A DNA stretch of 64,000 nucleotides. It comes from Njordibacter sp937773555. GTDB lineage: Bacteria; Pseudomonadota; Gammaproteobacteria; Pseudomonadales; Balneatricaceae. The position numbers were made by a program, and so were the translations under genes. Each line of letters opens with the position of its first letter. The first letter of the stretch is position 1. Shown piece by piece: positions 8,813 through 16,692 of the stretch. The stretch lies in the NCBI RefSeq assembly GCF_047730085.1, contig NZ_CP159830.1, positions 124,001 to 188,000 on the forward strand. Reading direction: 5' to 3'. The notes below the pieces were generated by a model. That model did no database searches and had not been told where the DNA came from. It worked only from the letters and a program-made list of their open reading frames with translations.

Positions 8813-10429
8813 TTATTTTTTTAGTTTAAAACGTTGAATTTTCCCCGTTTCAGTTTTGGGTAGGGCATCAATAAAGTCCACTAACCGAGGATATTTATAA
8901 GGTGCAATAGTATTTTTTACGTAATCCTGTAGCTTTAATACGAGTGCATCAGAGGCTTGGAAAGATGGGCTTAGCACAATGTGGGCATGCACCAATTGGC
9001 CACGTGCTTCATCTGTCGTGCCAATCACGGCACATTCAAATACAGCCTCATGCCCTAACAAACATGCCTCCACTTCTGGCCCAGCGATGTTGTAACCAGA
9101 AGACAGTATCATGTCGTCTGTTCTAGCGGCAAAATAAAAATAGCCTTCTTCGTCTTGGTAAAAAGCATCCCCTGTAAGGTTCCATCCATTCATAACATAG
9201 TTGGCTTGGCGATCATCATTTAAATAACGGCATCCTGTCGGTCCTTTTACAGCCAGTTTGCCTACTTCTCCGCGAGGCAGTTCCTGCATATTATCGTCAA
9301 CCACCTTGGCTTGATAGCCGGTCACAGGCTTACCAGTGCAGGCCGGTTTGGCATCATCAAGGCGATTAGACATAAATATATGCAACATTTCTGTGGCACC
9401 AATACCATCGAGCATGGGTTTACCAGTTTTTGCCTGCCATTCAGCAAATACAGGCGCGGGCAAAGTTTCCCCGGCAGACACTGCAACTCGAAGACTGGAT
9501 AAATCAGCACCCTCTTCCATAGCAGCTAACATAGCACGGTATGCCGTAGGAGAGGTGAAGCAAATAGTGGCCTTGTAGGTTTCAATAATGGTAATCATAT
9601 CTTGAGGTGCGGCTGTTTCTAGCAGAGTAGCGGCCGCGCCAAAACGCAGTGGGAAAATAGCTAGCCCACCTAAACCAAAAGTAAATGCTAAAGGGGGTGA
9701 GCCCACAAACACATCATCAGGTGTTACTTCTAATATTTCACGGGCATAACCGTCGGCAATAATTAGTAAGTCTCGGTGGAAATGCATGGTGGCCTTCGGC
9801 TTGCCTGTAGTACCAGACGTAAAACCTAGCAGTGCTACGTCGTCTGCACTGGTTGCAACAGCGTTAAAGCGCACAGACTTATTAAGTGCAATACGGTCTA
9901 GTTCAGCATCAAAATTTGCAGTGCCATCAAAGCCTACAACCTGGTCTAAAGTGTTGCTGGTTTTGGCGCAAGTGGTCATTTCGTCCATTAGGCGTGTGTC
10001 GCACAGTGCCAGTTTAATTTTCGCTAAATCTACAATTTGACTCAGCTCGCCAGCTCTCAGCATCGGCATAGTATTAACCACTACTGCGCCGGCCTTTGTG
10101 GCGGCAAGCCAGCATGCTACTAGGGCAGGGTTGTTAGCCGCCCGTATTAATATTCGGTTACCCGGCTTTACACCGTAATTATCTACCAATGCATGGGCTA
10201 GGCGGTTGCTCCAATCAGCCAGCTCTTTGTATGTGCGTACTCGGCCATTACCAATTAAGGCAGTTTGATCACCAAAGCCACGTTCTACCATGCGATCAGT
10301 CAGTTCAACTGCTACATTGAGTTGCTTAGGGTAAGCATACTGGCTGGTATTGAGCGAAGGCCACTGATCCATAGGGGGCAAGTTATCGCGACAAAATGTA
10401 TCTACATGACCTGAATCGAGTAACTTCAT
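8813..10429 (-). CDS. 2-aminobenzoate-CoA ligase (AMP-forming, benzoate-CoA ligase family)
   Basis: Acyl-adenylate-forming ligase of 538 residues. The AMP-binding P-loop LLGFTSGTTGKPKATMHFH is near 205, GIGATEMLHIF near 340, NLTGDAFYQDEEGYFYFAARTDD near 418 and the C-terminal catalytic lysine in KTETGKIQRFKL near 530. Overall sequence and neighbours match 2-aminobenzoate-CoA ligase of the aerobic anthranilate pathway described in Azoarcus evansii, which converts anthranilate, ATP and CoA to 2-aminobenzoyl-CoA. Benzoate or another substituted benzoate cannot be excluded from sequence, but the fused monooxygenase/reductase in the operon favours 2-aminobenzoate. Confidence 0.85.
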   Translation of the reverse strand: MKLLDSGHVDTFCRDNLPPMDQWPSLNTSQYAYPKQLNVAVELTDRMVERGFGDQTALIGNGRVRTYKELADWSNRLAHALVDNYGVKPGNRILIRAANNPALVACWLAATKAGAVVVNTMPMLRAGELSQIVDLAKIKLALCDTRLMDEMTTCAKTSNTLDQVVGFDGTANFDAELDRIALNKSVRFNAVATSADDVALLGFTSGTTGKPKATMHFHRDLLIIADGYAREILEVTPDDVFVGSPPLAFTFGLGGLAIFPLRFGAAATLLETAAPQDMITIIETYKATICFTSPTAYRAMLAAMEEGADLSSLRVAVSAGETLPAPVFAEWQAKTGKPMLDGIGATEMLHIFMSNRLDDAKPACTGKPVTGYQAKVVDDNMQELPRGEVGKLAVKGPTGCRYLNDDRQANYVMNGWNLTGDAFYQDEEGYFYFAARTDDMILSSGYNIAGPEVEACLLGHEAVFECAVIGTTDEARGQLVHAHIVLSPSFQASDALVLKLQDYVKNTIAPYKYPRLVDFIDALPKTETGKIQRFKLKK

Positions 10430-10441
10430 GGGGCCTCCTAC

Positions 10442-11587
10442 CTAAAGCTGCTTGGCAATAATTATTTTTTGAACGTCTGTGGCGCCTTCATATATGCGTA
10501 AAGCCCGTATTTCACGGTATAAGCACTCTACAGTGGCCCCACTTCTTACGCCTTCTGCGCCATGTATTTGTACCGCTTGATCAATAACCTTTTGGGCCAT
10601 TTCGGTAGCATAGAGCTTAGCCATAGCCGCTTCTTTAGAGACCCTTGCGACGCCCTGATCTTTAGTCCAGGCAGCTCGGTAAACCAGCAATGCAGCGGCA
10701 TCTATTTGGGTGGCCATGTCGGCTAGGTGCCCTTGGACCATTTGTAAATCCCGTAATGGTGCACCAAATAATTGCCTGCTCTGGCTGCGCTCTAATGATT
10801 CATGCAACGCCCTGCGTGCCATACCTAAAGCAGCGGCTCCTACACTAGAACGGAAGATGTCTAGTACAGACATAGCGACCTTAAAGCCACTTCCTGCATC
10901 GCCAATCATTTGGCTGCTATGTACCTCAACCTTGTTGAAATTTAGCCGAGCTAAAGGGTGAGGTGCAACTGTATGCAGGCGTTCTGCCACTGTAAGCCCT
11001 GCGCTATTTGCAGGTACTAAAAACGCAGATAAACCCTTTGCGCCAGCCGCTTCACCGGTGCGAGCGAAAACACAATATACGTCGGCAATGCCGCCATTTG
11101 AAATCCATGTCTTTTCACCATTAAGGACGTAATTTTCACCCTCTAGATGAGCACTCAGGGCAATATTTGCCACATCAGATCCCGATCGTGGTTCAGTTAA
11201 TGCAAACCCAGAGAGTGCCTCGCCAGCACGGGTTTTGCGTAACCATTGTTGTTGGTCCTGGGTGCCAAACAGACTTATGGCACCCGTACCAAGGCCCTGC
11301 ATAGCGAAGGAAAAGTCGGCTAAAGTATCATGCCTAGCGAGAGTTTCTCGAATTAAACACAAGGTTCTGGTATCTAATGATTGGTGGGTAGAGGAATCTG
11401 GATTTATAGCACTGTGGTTAAGCCAGCCCCCATCTCCCAGCATTTTTACTAACTGGATACAGGCTTGATCTACATCACTATGATCCACTGGCAAATGTAC
11501 TTCACACCAGGCCTCCAATTCTGTAGCCAGTTGCCGGTGGTAGTCATCAAAGAAAGGCCAAGTTAAAAAGCTCATATCGCGGTGCAT
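10442..11587 (-). CDS. acyl-CoA dehydrogenase
   Basis: FAD-dependent acyl-CoA dehydrogenase of about 381 residues. It shows the FAD/substrate block SGFALTEPRSGSDVANIA, the TWISNGGIADVYCVFARTG segment and the C-terminal YEGATDVQKIIIAKQL with the catalytic-base Glu. It probably oxidises a ring-derived or ring-opened CoA ester of the anthranilate route (inferred). Start chosen at ATG 11587, two bases past the hydratase stop, with GAGG about 9 bases upstream; a further in-frame Met follows four codons later, and a longer frame upstream would overlap the hydratase. Confidence 0.85.
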   Translation of the reverse strand: MHRDMSFLTWPFFDDYHRQLATELEAWCEVHLPVDHSDVDQACIQLVKMLGDGGWLNHSAINPDSSTHQSLDTRTLCLIRETLARHDTLADFSFAMQGLGTGAISLFGTQDQQQWLRKTRAGEALSGFALTEPRSGSDVANIALSAHLEGENYVLNGEKTWISNGGIADVYCVFARTGEAAGAKGLSAFLVPANSAGLTVAERLHTVAPHPLARLNFNKVEVHSSQMIGDAGSGFKVAMSVLDIFRSSVGAAALGMARRALHESLERSQSRQLFGAPLRDLQMVQGHLADMATQIDAAALLVYRAAWTKDQGVARVSKEAAMAKLYATEMAQKVIDQAVQIHGAEGVRSGATVECLYREIRALRIYEGATDVQKIIIAKQL

Positions 11588-11588
11588 G

Positions 11589-12401
11589 CTAATTACCCTC
11601 AAAGCTAGGTGTTTGTTTATTAATAAAAGCCTCATATGCACGTTTGAAATCTTGTGTTTGCATACACAGTGCTTGGCCCTGAGCTTCAGCCTCTATGGCT
11701 TGTTCTGGCGACATATTCCACTCATGATTGAGTTGAGTTTTGGTCATCATATGTGCAAAGCTAGGCCCAGCAGCAATCTTTTTGGCCATATCCTGTGCCG
11801 TTTCTTCTAACGCTTCTACTGCAACAATTCTGCTATAAAAACCCCATTGCTGGCCTTCTTCTGCGCTCATGGAACGGCCAGTAAATAGTAAGTCAGCTGC
11901 TCGAGATTGGCCAATAATACGAGGTAAAATGGCGCAGGCACCCATGTCGCATCCTGCTAAACCTACACGGGTAAATAAGAACGCAGTTTTTGCTTGTGGG
12001 GTCGCTATGCGCATATCGCTGGCCATTGCCAAAATAGCGCCAGCACCAACAGCCACGCCATCCACTGCAGCTATAATGGGTTTGCCACAAGCCAGCATAG
12101 CTTTCACTAGGTCACCCGTCATACGAGTAAAATTGAGCAAACCTAAAGTGTCTTTATCTAACAAGGGGCCGATAATATCGTGCACGTCTCCACCAGAACA
12201 AAAGTTGCCACCATTGGGTAAAATAACAACGGTCTTGATGGTCTGTTGTAGTGCTAGTTGCAAAAAGAGCGTCTTTAACTCTGCGTAGCTTTCAAAGGTG
12301 AGGGGGTTTTTACGATCTGGACGATTAAGCTTAATCGTACCAACGCCATGAGAGCAGTGCCAATGAAAGTGAGTTGCAGTAACATCTTCTAACCTAGTCA
12401 T
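11589..12401 (-). CDS. enoyl-CoA hydratase/isomerase family protein
   Basis: Crotonase-fold enzyme of 270 residues. The oxyanion-hole segments are NFCSGGDVHDIIG near 67 and VDGVAVGAGAILAMASDMRIA near 112, followed by GCDMGACAILPRIIGQSRA. The usual catalytic Glu position of hydratases near DMGA is not a Glu, so it could be a hydratase, isomerase or ring-opening hydrolase. In the described aerobic anthranilate cluster an enoyl-CoA hydratase-like gene accompanies the same partners. Its start overlaps the MarR stop by 8 bases. Confidence 0.85.
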   Translation of the reverse strand: MTRLEDVTATHFHWHCSHGVGTIKLNRPDRKNPLTFESYAELKTLFLQLALQQTIKTVVILPNGGNFCSGGDVHDIIGPLLDKDTLGLLNFTRMTGDLVKAMLACGKPIIAAVDGVAVGAGAILAMASDMRIATPQAKTAFLFTRVGLAGCDMGACAILPRIIGQSRAADLLFTGRSMSAEEGQQWGFYSRIVAVEALEETAQDMAKKIAAGPSFAHMMTKTQLNHEWNMSPEQAIEAEAQGQALCMQTQDFKRAYEAFINKQTPSFEGN

Positions 12402-12855
12402 TTTTGTTCACCTTATGGTTAGCCAGTCGTTCAAGTAATGTTAATAAAGTATTAGATTCTTCGGTGTTAAGCGGTTGCATAATGTCATCAATCCACTGCG
12501 CGTGGCGTTGAGCGAGCTGTTTAAATTCTGCCTGCCCGCTTGGGCTTAAACACACTTTTTGAGCGCGGCGGTCATGGGTATCTTGGGTTCGTTCTATCAG
12601 GCCGCTTTCGGCAAGGCGGCTTACAATGCCGGTAACATTGCCATTAGACACCATCAAAAAGTCAGATAACTCTGTCATGCGTAAGCCATCCGTGTGGTGA
12701 TCCAAAGCGGCCATAACATCAAATCTTGGCAATGTTGTACTGCACTCTTTTTTTAGCCTCTCGCGCAAGGCTGTTTCAATACTAGTACTGGTTTTGAGAA
12801 GCTTTAACCATACTCGAAGGTGCTGGCGGGTATTAGCATCGTAGTGATTAACCAT
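12394..12855 (-). CDS. MarR-family transcriptional regulator of the anthranilate operon
   Basis: Winged-helix regulator of 153 residues. The HTH and wing region spans about 45-105 (LPRFDVMAALDHHTDGLRMTELS, then VSNGNVTGIVSRLAESGLIER and the DRRAQKVCLSPSG wing). MarR proteins of this kind are often repressors released by an aromatic acid or its CoA thioester, so it probably controls its own operon. Two 18-bp palindromes upstream of the first gene (15980-16018) are its likely operators. It starts directly after the SDR stop and overlaps the hydratase start. Confidence 0.88.
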   Translation of the reverse strand: MVNHYDANTRQHLRVWLKLLKTSTSIETALRERLKKECSTTLPRFDVMAALDHHTDGLRMTELSDFLMVSNGNVTGIVSRLAESGLIERTQDTHDRRAQKVCLSPSGQAEFKQLAQRHAQWIDDIMQPLNTEESNTLLTLLERLANHKVNKND

Positions 12856-13608
12856 TTAAGGAGCGCCTCCATCCAGTTTTAAGGTGACCCCATTAGACGC
12901 AGGGGATTGGCATAAAAAAACCACGGCATCGGCTATTTCTTGAGGCTCTATAAATCGGCCTATGGGGTTGTCTAATAACAATTTACTCTCAGCTTTTGCT
13001 TGGTCAGCGCCTGTGGCCTGCATAATCTTGGCAATACTGCGCTGTAACATAGGTGTGTTGGTAAACCCTGGACAAATAGCATTAACAGTAATGTTTTTTG
13101 GCCCCAGTTCAATAGCCAATGACTTAACCAGCCCAATGACCCCATGTTTAGCGGCGCTGTATGCGGAGGCATATTTATAGCCCCGCAACCCGGCAGTTGA
13201 GGCAATAGCAATTAGACGGCCTTCTGAGTGTCCCAGTAAATCTGACAAGGTGGCTTGAAAAGTGTTGAAACAGCCATCAAGATTAACCCCCATGGCTTGC
13301 TGCCAATCTTGCTGGGAAATTTTGCTAAACGGGCGTGCCTCAGCACTGCCTGCATTAGCAATAGCAATTGAAAAAGGGCCAAAACTTTGCCTTGCTTGGT
13401 TTAAGGCATCATCTAATGCGACTCTGTCTGTCACATCACAGGTAAAATATTGGGCATTGTCTAAGCTGGATGAGAGCTCAATCAGCGGGCCTTCATTGCG
13501 GCCACACAAAGTGATACGACAGCCCAGCTTATCAAGCTGCCTAGCAATGGCAAGGCCAACGCCTGAACCTGCCCCAGTAACTAAAACATGTTGATTAGTT
13601 AAATCCAT
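12856..13608 (-). CDS. SDR-family 3-hydroxyacyl-CoA dehydrogenase-like oxidoreductase
   Basis: Classical short-chain dehydrogenase of 250 residues. It has the cofactor loop TGAGSGVGLA near 11, NAGS near 88, the catalytic Ser in IAIASTAGLRG near 140 and YSAAK near 152, then GPKNITVNAICPGFTNTPM. It most likely oxidises or reduces a hydroxy/keto CoA-thioester intermediate of the anthranilate route, as a comparable alcohol-dehydrogenase gene does in the Azoarcus cluster (inferred). Second gene of the operon, 13 bases after the monooxygenase/reductase. Confidence 0.85.
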   Translation of the reverse strand: MDLTNQHVLVTGAGSGVGLAIARQLDKLGCRITLCGRNEGPLIELSSSLDNAQYFTCDVTDRVALDDALNQARQSFGPFSIAIANAGSAEARPFSKISQQDWQQAMGVNLDGCFNTFQATLSDLLGHSEGRLIAIASTAGLRGYKYASAYSAAKHGVIGLVKSLAIELGPKNITVNAICPGFTNTPMLQRSIAKIMQATGADQAKAESKLLLDNPIGRFIEPQEIADAVVFLCQSPASNGVTLKLDGGAP

Positions 13609-13621
13609 AGTTATTTCTCGT

Positions 13622-15943
13622 CTAAACCTTGCTCACTGCTGCCGCATTCACTATGGTAGCTTGTAGCGCTTTTTGGGCTTCAATCTGGGCTAAGCGATAA
13701 TATTGGTCTCTACCTGCCCCATAGGGCAGAGGCCATAATTGCTGCTCATCACCAAGCTCAGCGGCAGCATGTAAGGTCCAAAAAGGGTTGGCTAAATGGG
13801 GCCTAGCTAAACACACTAAATCTGCCCGACCGGCCATCAGAATTGAATTAGCATGGTCTGCTTCAAAAATGTTACCCACAGCCATTGTAGGTATAGCTGC
13901 TTCGTGGCGAATTTGGTCTGCAAAGGGTGCTTGATACATGCGCCCATAAACAGGTTTGGCCTGCGTGCTGGTTTGTCCACTGGACACATCGATAATATCT
14001 GCGCCGACCTGTTTAAATGCTTGAGCTACGGCCACAGCTTGCGTTGGGTCCATGCCCATTCCATCTACCCAGTCATGGGCAGAAATCCGCACAGCCAAAG
14101 GCATATCCACTGGCATTACTGCCCGTATGGCTGCGAAAACACTTAGGGGGAATCGTAGACGATTATCTAATGTACCACCAAATTGATCCTGTCGCTTATT
14201 GGTTAATGAGGTAATGAAAGATGATAATAAATAACCATGCGCACAATGTAATTCGATCATATCAAAGCCTGCGTCAAGTGCCATTTTGGCAGCAGATACA
14301 AAGTCTGCCTGAACTTGGTCCATCATAGCTTCGGTCATTTCCGTAGGCATTTGGTTTGCCTCAGACCAGGCTACAGCAGAGGCTGCCTTTAACGGCCAGT
14401 TATCACTGGTTAAAGGCGCATCCATTTGCTCCCAGCCACGTTGTGTAGAACCCTTGGCGCCGGCATGCCCAAGCTGCATGCATATTTTTGCACTACTTTC
14501 TTGGTGCACAAAATCAGTAATCTTTTTCCAAGCGGCAACATGGGTGGTGTGGTAAAGCCCAGGGCACCCTATGGTAATTCGGCCATCTGCACTGGGGCAT
14601 GTCATTTCCACATAAACTAGGCCAGCACCCCCTTTTGCCAGGTTGCCATAATGTACTAGGTGCCAATCAGTGGGGCAGCCGTCCTGGGCCTTGTATTGCG
14701 CCATAGGCGACACAACGATGCGGTTAGCCAACGTGAGCCCACGTAATTTAAATGGGGTAAACATAGGGCTGCGGTTACTAGGCATTTGGTTATTTTTTTG
14801 CTGAAACCATTGCTCAGCTAGCGATAACCATTTTGGGTCTCGTAAACGCAAGTTCTCATGGCTAATGCGTTGTGATCGTGTCAGCAAAGCATAGTTAAAC
14901 TGCACAGGGTCTAGGTCTAGATAACGCTCTACTTGTTCAAACCATTCCATAGAATTACGTGCTGCCGACTGCAAACGAAGCACTTCAATTCGACGTTCAT
15001 TTTCGTACTTTATAAAGGCTCGAGGTAGGTCTTGTTCTTGTTCCAGATAGTCTGCCAGGGCAATTGCACTGTCAAAGGCAAGGCGGCTACCAGAACCGAT
15101 TGAAAAATGTGCTGTTGCTGCGGCATCACCCATTAGGACTAGGTTTTTGTGAGACCATTTTTCACACAGCACGCGTGGGAAATTAATCCATGCAGAACCA
15201 CGGATATGGTTGGCATTAGTCATCAGCTTGTGGCCACCTAGATGGTCCTTAAAAATAGCTTCACAAATGGCAACAGACTCTTGTTGGCTTAGGTTGGCAA
15301 AACCAAATGCTTCAAATGTAGACTTACTGCACTCCACAATAAAGGTAGCTGTGTCCTTACTAAATTGGTAGGCGTGGGCCCATACCCAACCATACTGTGT
15401 TTTTTCAAAAATAAAGGTAAACGCATCATCAAACTTCTGATGTGTGCCCAGCCAAGTAAAGTGACATAAGCGTTCATCAATTTGTGGCTTAAACACTGAA
15501 GCAAATTGATTGCGGGCTTTAGACCTAAGTCCGTCACATGCAACAACCAGATCGTAGTCACGCATATAGTCTTCGTATTCACCTGCTTGTGTCTCAAAGC
15601 GCAGTTCAATGCCTAGCTCTTGGGCGCGGTGCTGTAAAATTTGCAATAATTTCATCCTGCCGATACCACAAAACCCATGGCCACTTGATACTTCACGTAC
15701 GCCATCTTTTACTACCGCTATATCATCCCAGTAGGCAAATTCGTTACGAATGGCTGCCGCGCTAATGGGGTCATTGCGGTCTACATTAGCCAAGGCTTCA
15801 TCAGACAATACAACGCCCCAGCCAAATGTGTCGTCTGGCCGGTTTTTTTCGATGATTAAAATTTCGTGCTTAGGGTTGCGTAATTTCATGCTGATGGCAA
15901 AATAAAGCCCCCCAGGACCACCACCGATACAAGCTATTTTCAT
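13622..15943 (-). CDS. bifunctional 2-aminobenzoyl-CoA monooxygenase/reductase
   Basis: A 773-residue fused flavoenzyme, close to the known length of this enzyme. Residues about 1-400 form an FAD aromatic hydroxylase (IGGGPGGLYFAI near 5, LVACDGLRSKARNQF, and GDAAATAHFSIGSGSRLAFD near 275). Residues about 405-770 form an Old-Yellow-Enzyme FMN barrel (MFTPFKLRGLTLANRIVVSP, HCAHGYLLSSF, and a C-terminal SILMAGRADLVCLARP). In Azoarcus evansii this fusion hydroxylates and then reduces 2-aminobenzoyl-CoA, ending aromaticity without ring-cleaving dioxygenase. Start is ATG 15943, with GGAG 9 bases upstream; a GTG two codons earlier is also open. It is the first gene of the operon. Confidence 0.9.
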   Translation of the reverse strand: MKIACIGGGPGGLYFAISMKLRNPKHEILIIEKNRPDDTFGWGVVLSDEALANVDRNDPISAAAIRNEFAYWDDIAVVKDGVREVSSGHGFCGIGRMKLLQILQHRAQELGIELRFETQAGEYEDYMRDYDLVVACDGLRSKARNQFASVFKPQIDERLCHFTWLGTHQKFDDAFTFIFEKTQYGWVWAHAYQFSKDTATFIVECSKSTFEAFGFANLSQQESVAICEAIFKDHLGGHKLMTNANHIRGSAWINFPRVLCEKWSHKNLVLMGDAAATAHFSIGSGSRLAFDSAIALADYLEQEQDLPRAFIKYENERRIEVLRLQSAARNSMEWFEQVERYLDLDPVQFNYALLTRSQRISHENLRLRDPKWLSLAEQWFQQKNNQMPSNRSPMFTPFKLRGLTLANRIVVSPMAQYKAQDGCPTDWHLVHYGNLAKGGAGLVYVEMTCPSADGRITIGCPGLYHTTHVAAWKKITDFVHQESSAKICMQLGHAGAKGSTQRGWEQMDAPLTSDNWPLKAASAVAWSEANQMPTEMTEAMMDQVQADFVSAAKMALDAGFDMIELHCAHGYLLSSFITSLTNKRQDQFGGTLDNRLRFPLSVFAAIRAVMPVDMPLAVRISAHDWVDGMGMDPTQAVAVAQAFKQVGADIIDVSSGQTSTQAKPVYGRMYQAPFADQIRHEAAIPTMAVGNIFEADHANSILMAGRADLVCLARPHLANPFWTLHAAAELGDEQQLWPLPYGAGRDQYYRLAQIEAQKALQATIVNAAAVSKV

Positions 15944-15979
15944 TAACACTCGCTCCAGAGTAGAGAATTATTAAATAAT

Positions 15980-16018
15980 TACTTTAAGTATAAAGTATAA
16001 TATTTTAAGCCTAAAGTA
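15980..16018. promoter_or_regulatory. tandem 18-bp palindromes, candidate MarR operators
   Basis: Two inverted repeats of the same layout lie 37 bases upstream of the operon's first gene: TACTTTA-AGTA-TAAAGTA at 15980-15997 (perfect) and TATTTTA-AGCC-TAAAGTA at 16001-16018 (one mismatch). Their starts are 21 bp apart, two helical turns, placing both on one DNA face. Size and symmetry suit a MarR dimer, and the operon encodes one. The AT-rich core probably overlaps the promoter, which I could not fix exactly. Confidence 0.6.
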
Positions 16019-16095
16019 AATACCTATAATTATGGGGTGACCCTCTAAACCACTCAATAAAGTTATCCCCACATAGTAGCGATTAATTAAAGAGT

Positions 16096-16372
16096 TCAGG
16101 GCCTGGAGCTAAGCAGTAGGCGAATACCAAAGTAGGTAAATAGGCCTCCTTTCAGCTTGTTGCTAGAATCTGCAACGAGTGCTGAAATGCCGAAAAGCAG
16201 CTGGGATTATGTGGCCTAGAGTGCCTGCACTTACTCCTAAAGTCGCCACAGAACCGCCCTGAAAGCCTTTGCTGGCAATGTAGCTAACAATAAAAATAAA
16301 ACCCTGACCAGGAACAAAATTAAGTCAGACACCGGAGCTGATAAATAACCAAAGGTCCTGCGTTCCAAGCAT
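16096..16372 (-). pseudogene. LysE/RhtB-family amino-acid exporter relic
   Basis: Conceptual translation from ATG 16372 reads MLGTQDLWLFISSGV, an in-frame TGA, LNFVPGQGFIFIVSYIAS, then a glycine-rich stretch like the family's first loop. After one frame change it continues GISALVADSSN and LFTYFGIRLLLSSRP before a stop. These match the N-terminal half of LysE exporters (GTQDLWLFI, L-x-P-G, YLLWLGIRLL). Stop, frameshift and missing C-terminal half show it is dead. Confidence 0.7.
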
Positions 16373-16435
16373 AGGTGGGTGCTTCTTCGAGTGATTTGAA
16401 ACGGAAAATCTATATTATTTCTTAAATCACCTCTT

Positions 16436-16461
16436 CTAGCCTTGCAACCAAGGCTAGTTTT
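16436..16461 (+). terminator. hairpin followed by TTTT upstream of the TPP riboswitch
   Basis: Perfect 9-bp stem, CTAGCCTTG and CAAGGCTAG around the loop CAAC, followed on the plus strand by TTTT. It resembles a short intrinsic terminator. No intact plus-strand gene lies upstream, so it may insulate the riboswitch promoter region or be a relic. Confidence 0.4.
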
Positions 16462-16486
16462 GGTCTATATTGCGCCCACTATGACT

Positions 16487-16587
16487 TGTCGGGGTGTCCA
16501 GTTAATTTCTAATTAACGTGTTGGGCTGAGATCACTAACGTGAATCCCGTTGTACCTGATCTGGATAATGCCAGCGTAGGGAACAAG
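16487..16587 (+). promoter_or_regulatory. TPP riboswitch (THI element)
   Basis: The conserved thiamine-pyrophosphate aptamer blocks appear in order: GGGGTGTCC at 16491, GGGCTGAGATCA near 16523, and ACCTGATCTGGATAATGCCA (16554-16573) followed by GCGTAGGGAA. These form the pyrimidine- and pyrophosphate-sensing helices of the THI element. It lies 106 bases before thiB, so thiamine import should be repressed when TPP is plentiful. Boundaries are good to a few bases. Confidence 0.93.
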
Positions 16588-16599
16588 GAAACGCATCCA

Positions 16600-16687
16600 C
16601 GTAAGCTAGCCTTACGCCGCTCCCTCCTCCTAATAGCGCCAATATACTATTGGCCGTCATAGAAATTAACTAGTTAATTTTTAGGAG
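16600..16687 (+). promoter_or_regulatory. riboswitch expression platform with anti-Shine-Dalgarno
   Basis: Between aptamer and thiB lie a small hairpin (CGTAAG/CTTACG, 16600-16616), a second stem (GCCAAT/ATTGGC around 16637-16653) and CTCCTAA at 16627-16633. The last is exactly complementary to the ribosome site TTAGGAG at 16681-16687. No T-run terminator is seen, so control is probably at translation start by sequestering this site. Confidence 0.55.
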
Positions 16688-16692
16688 TATTT

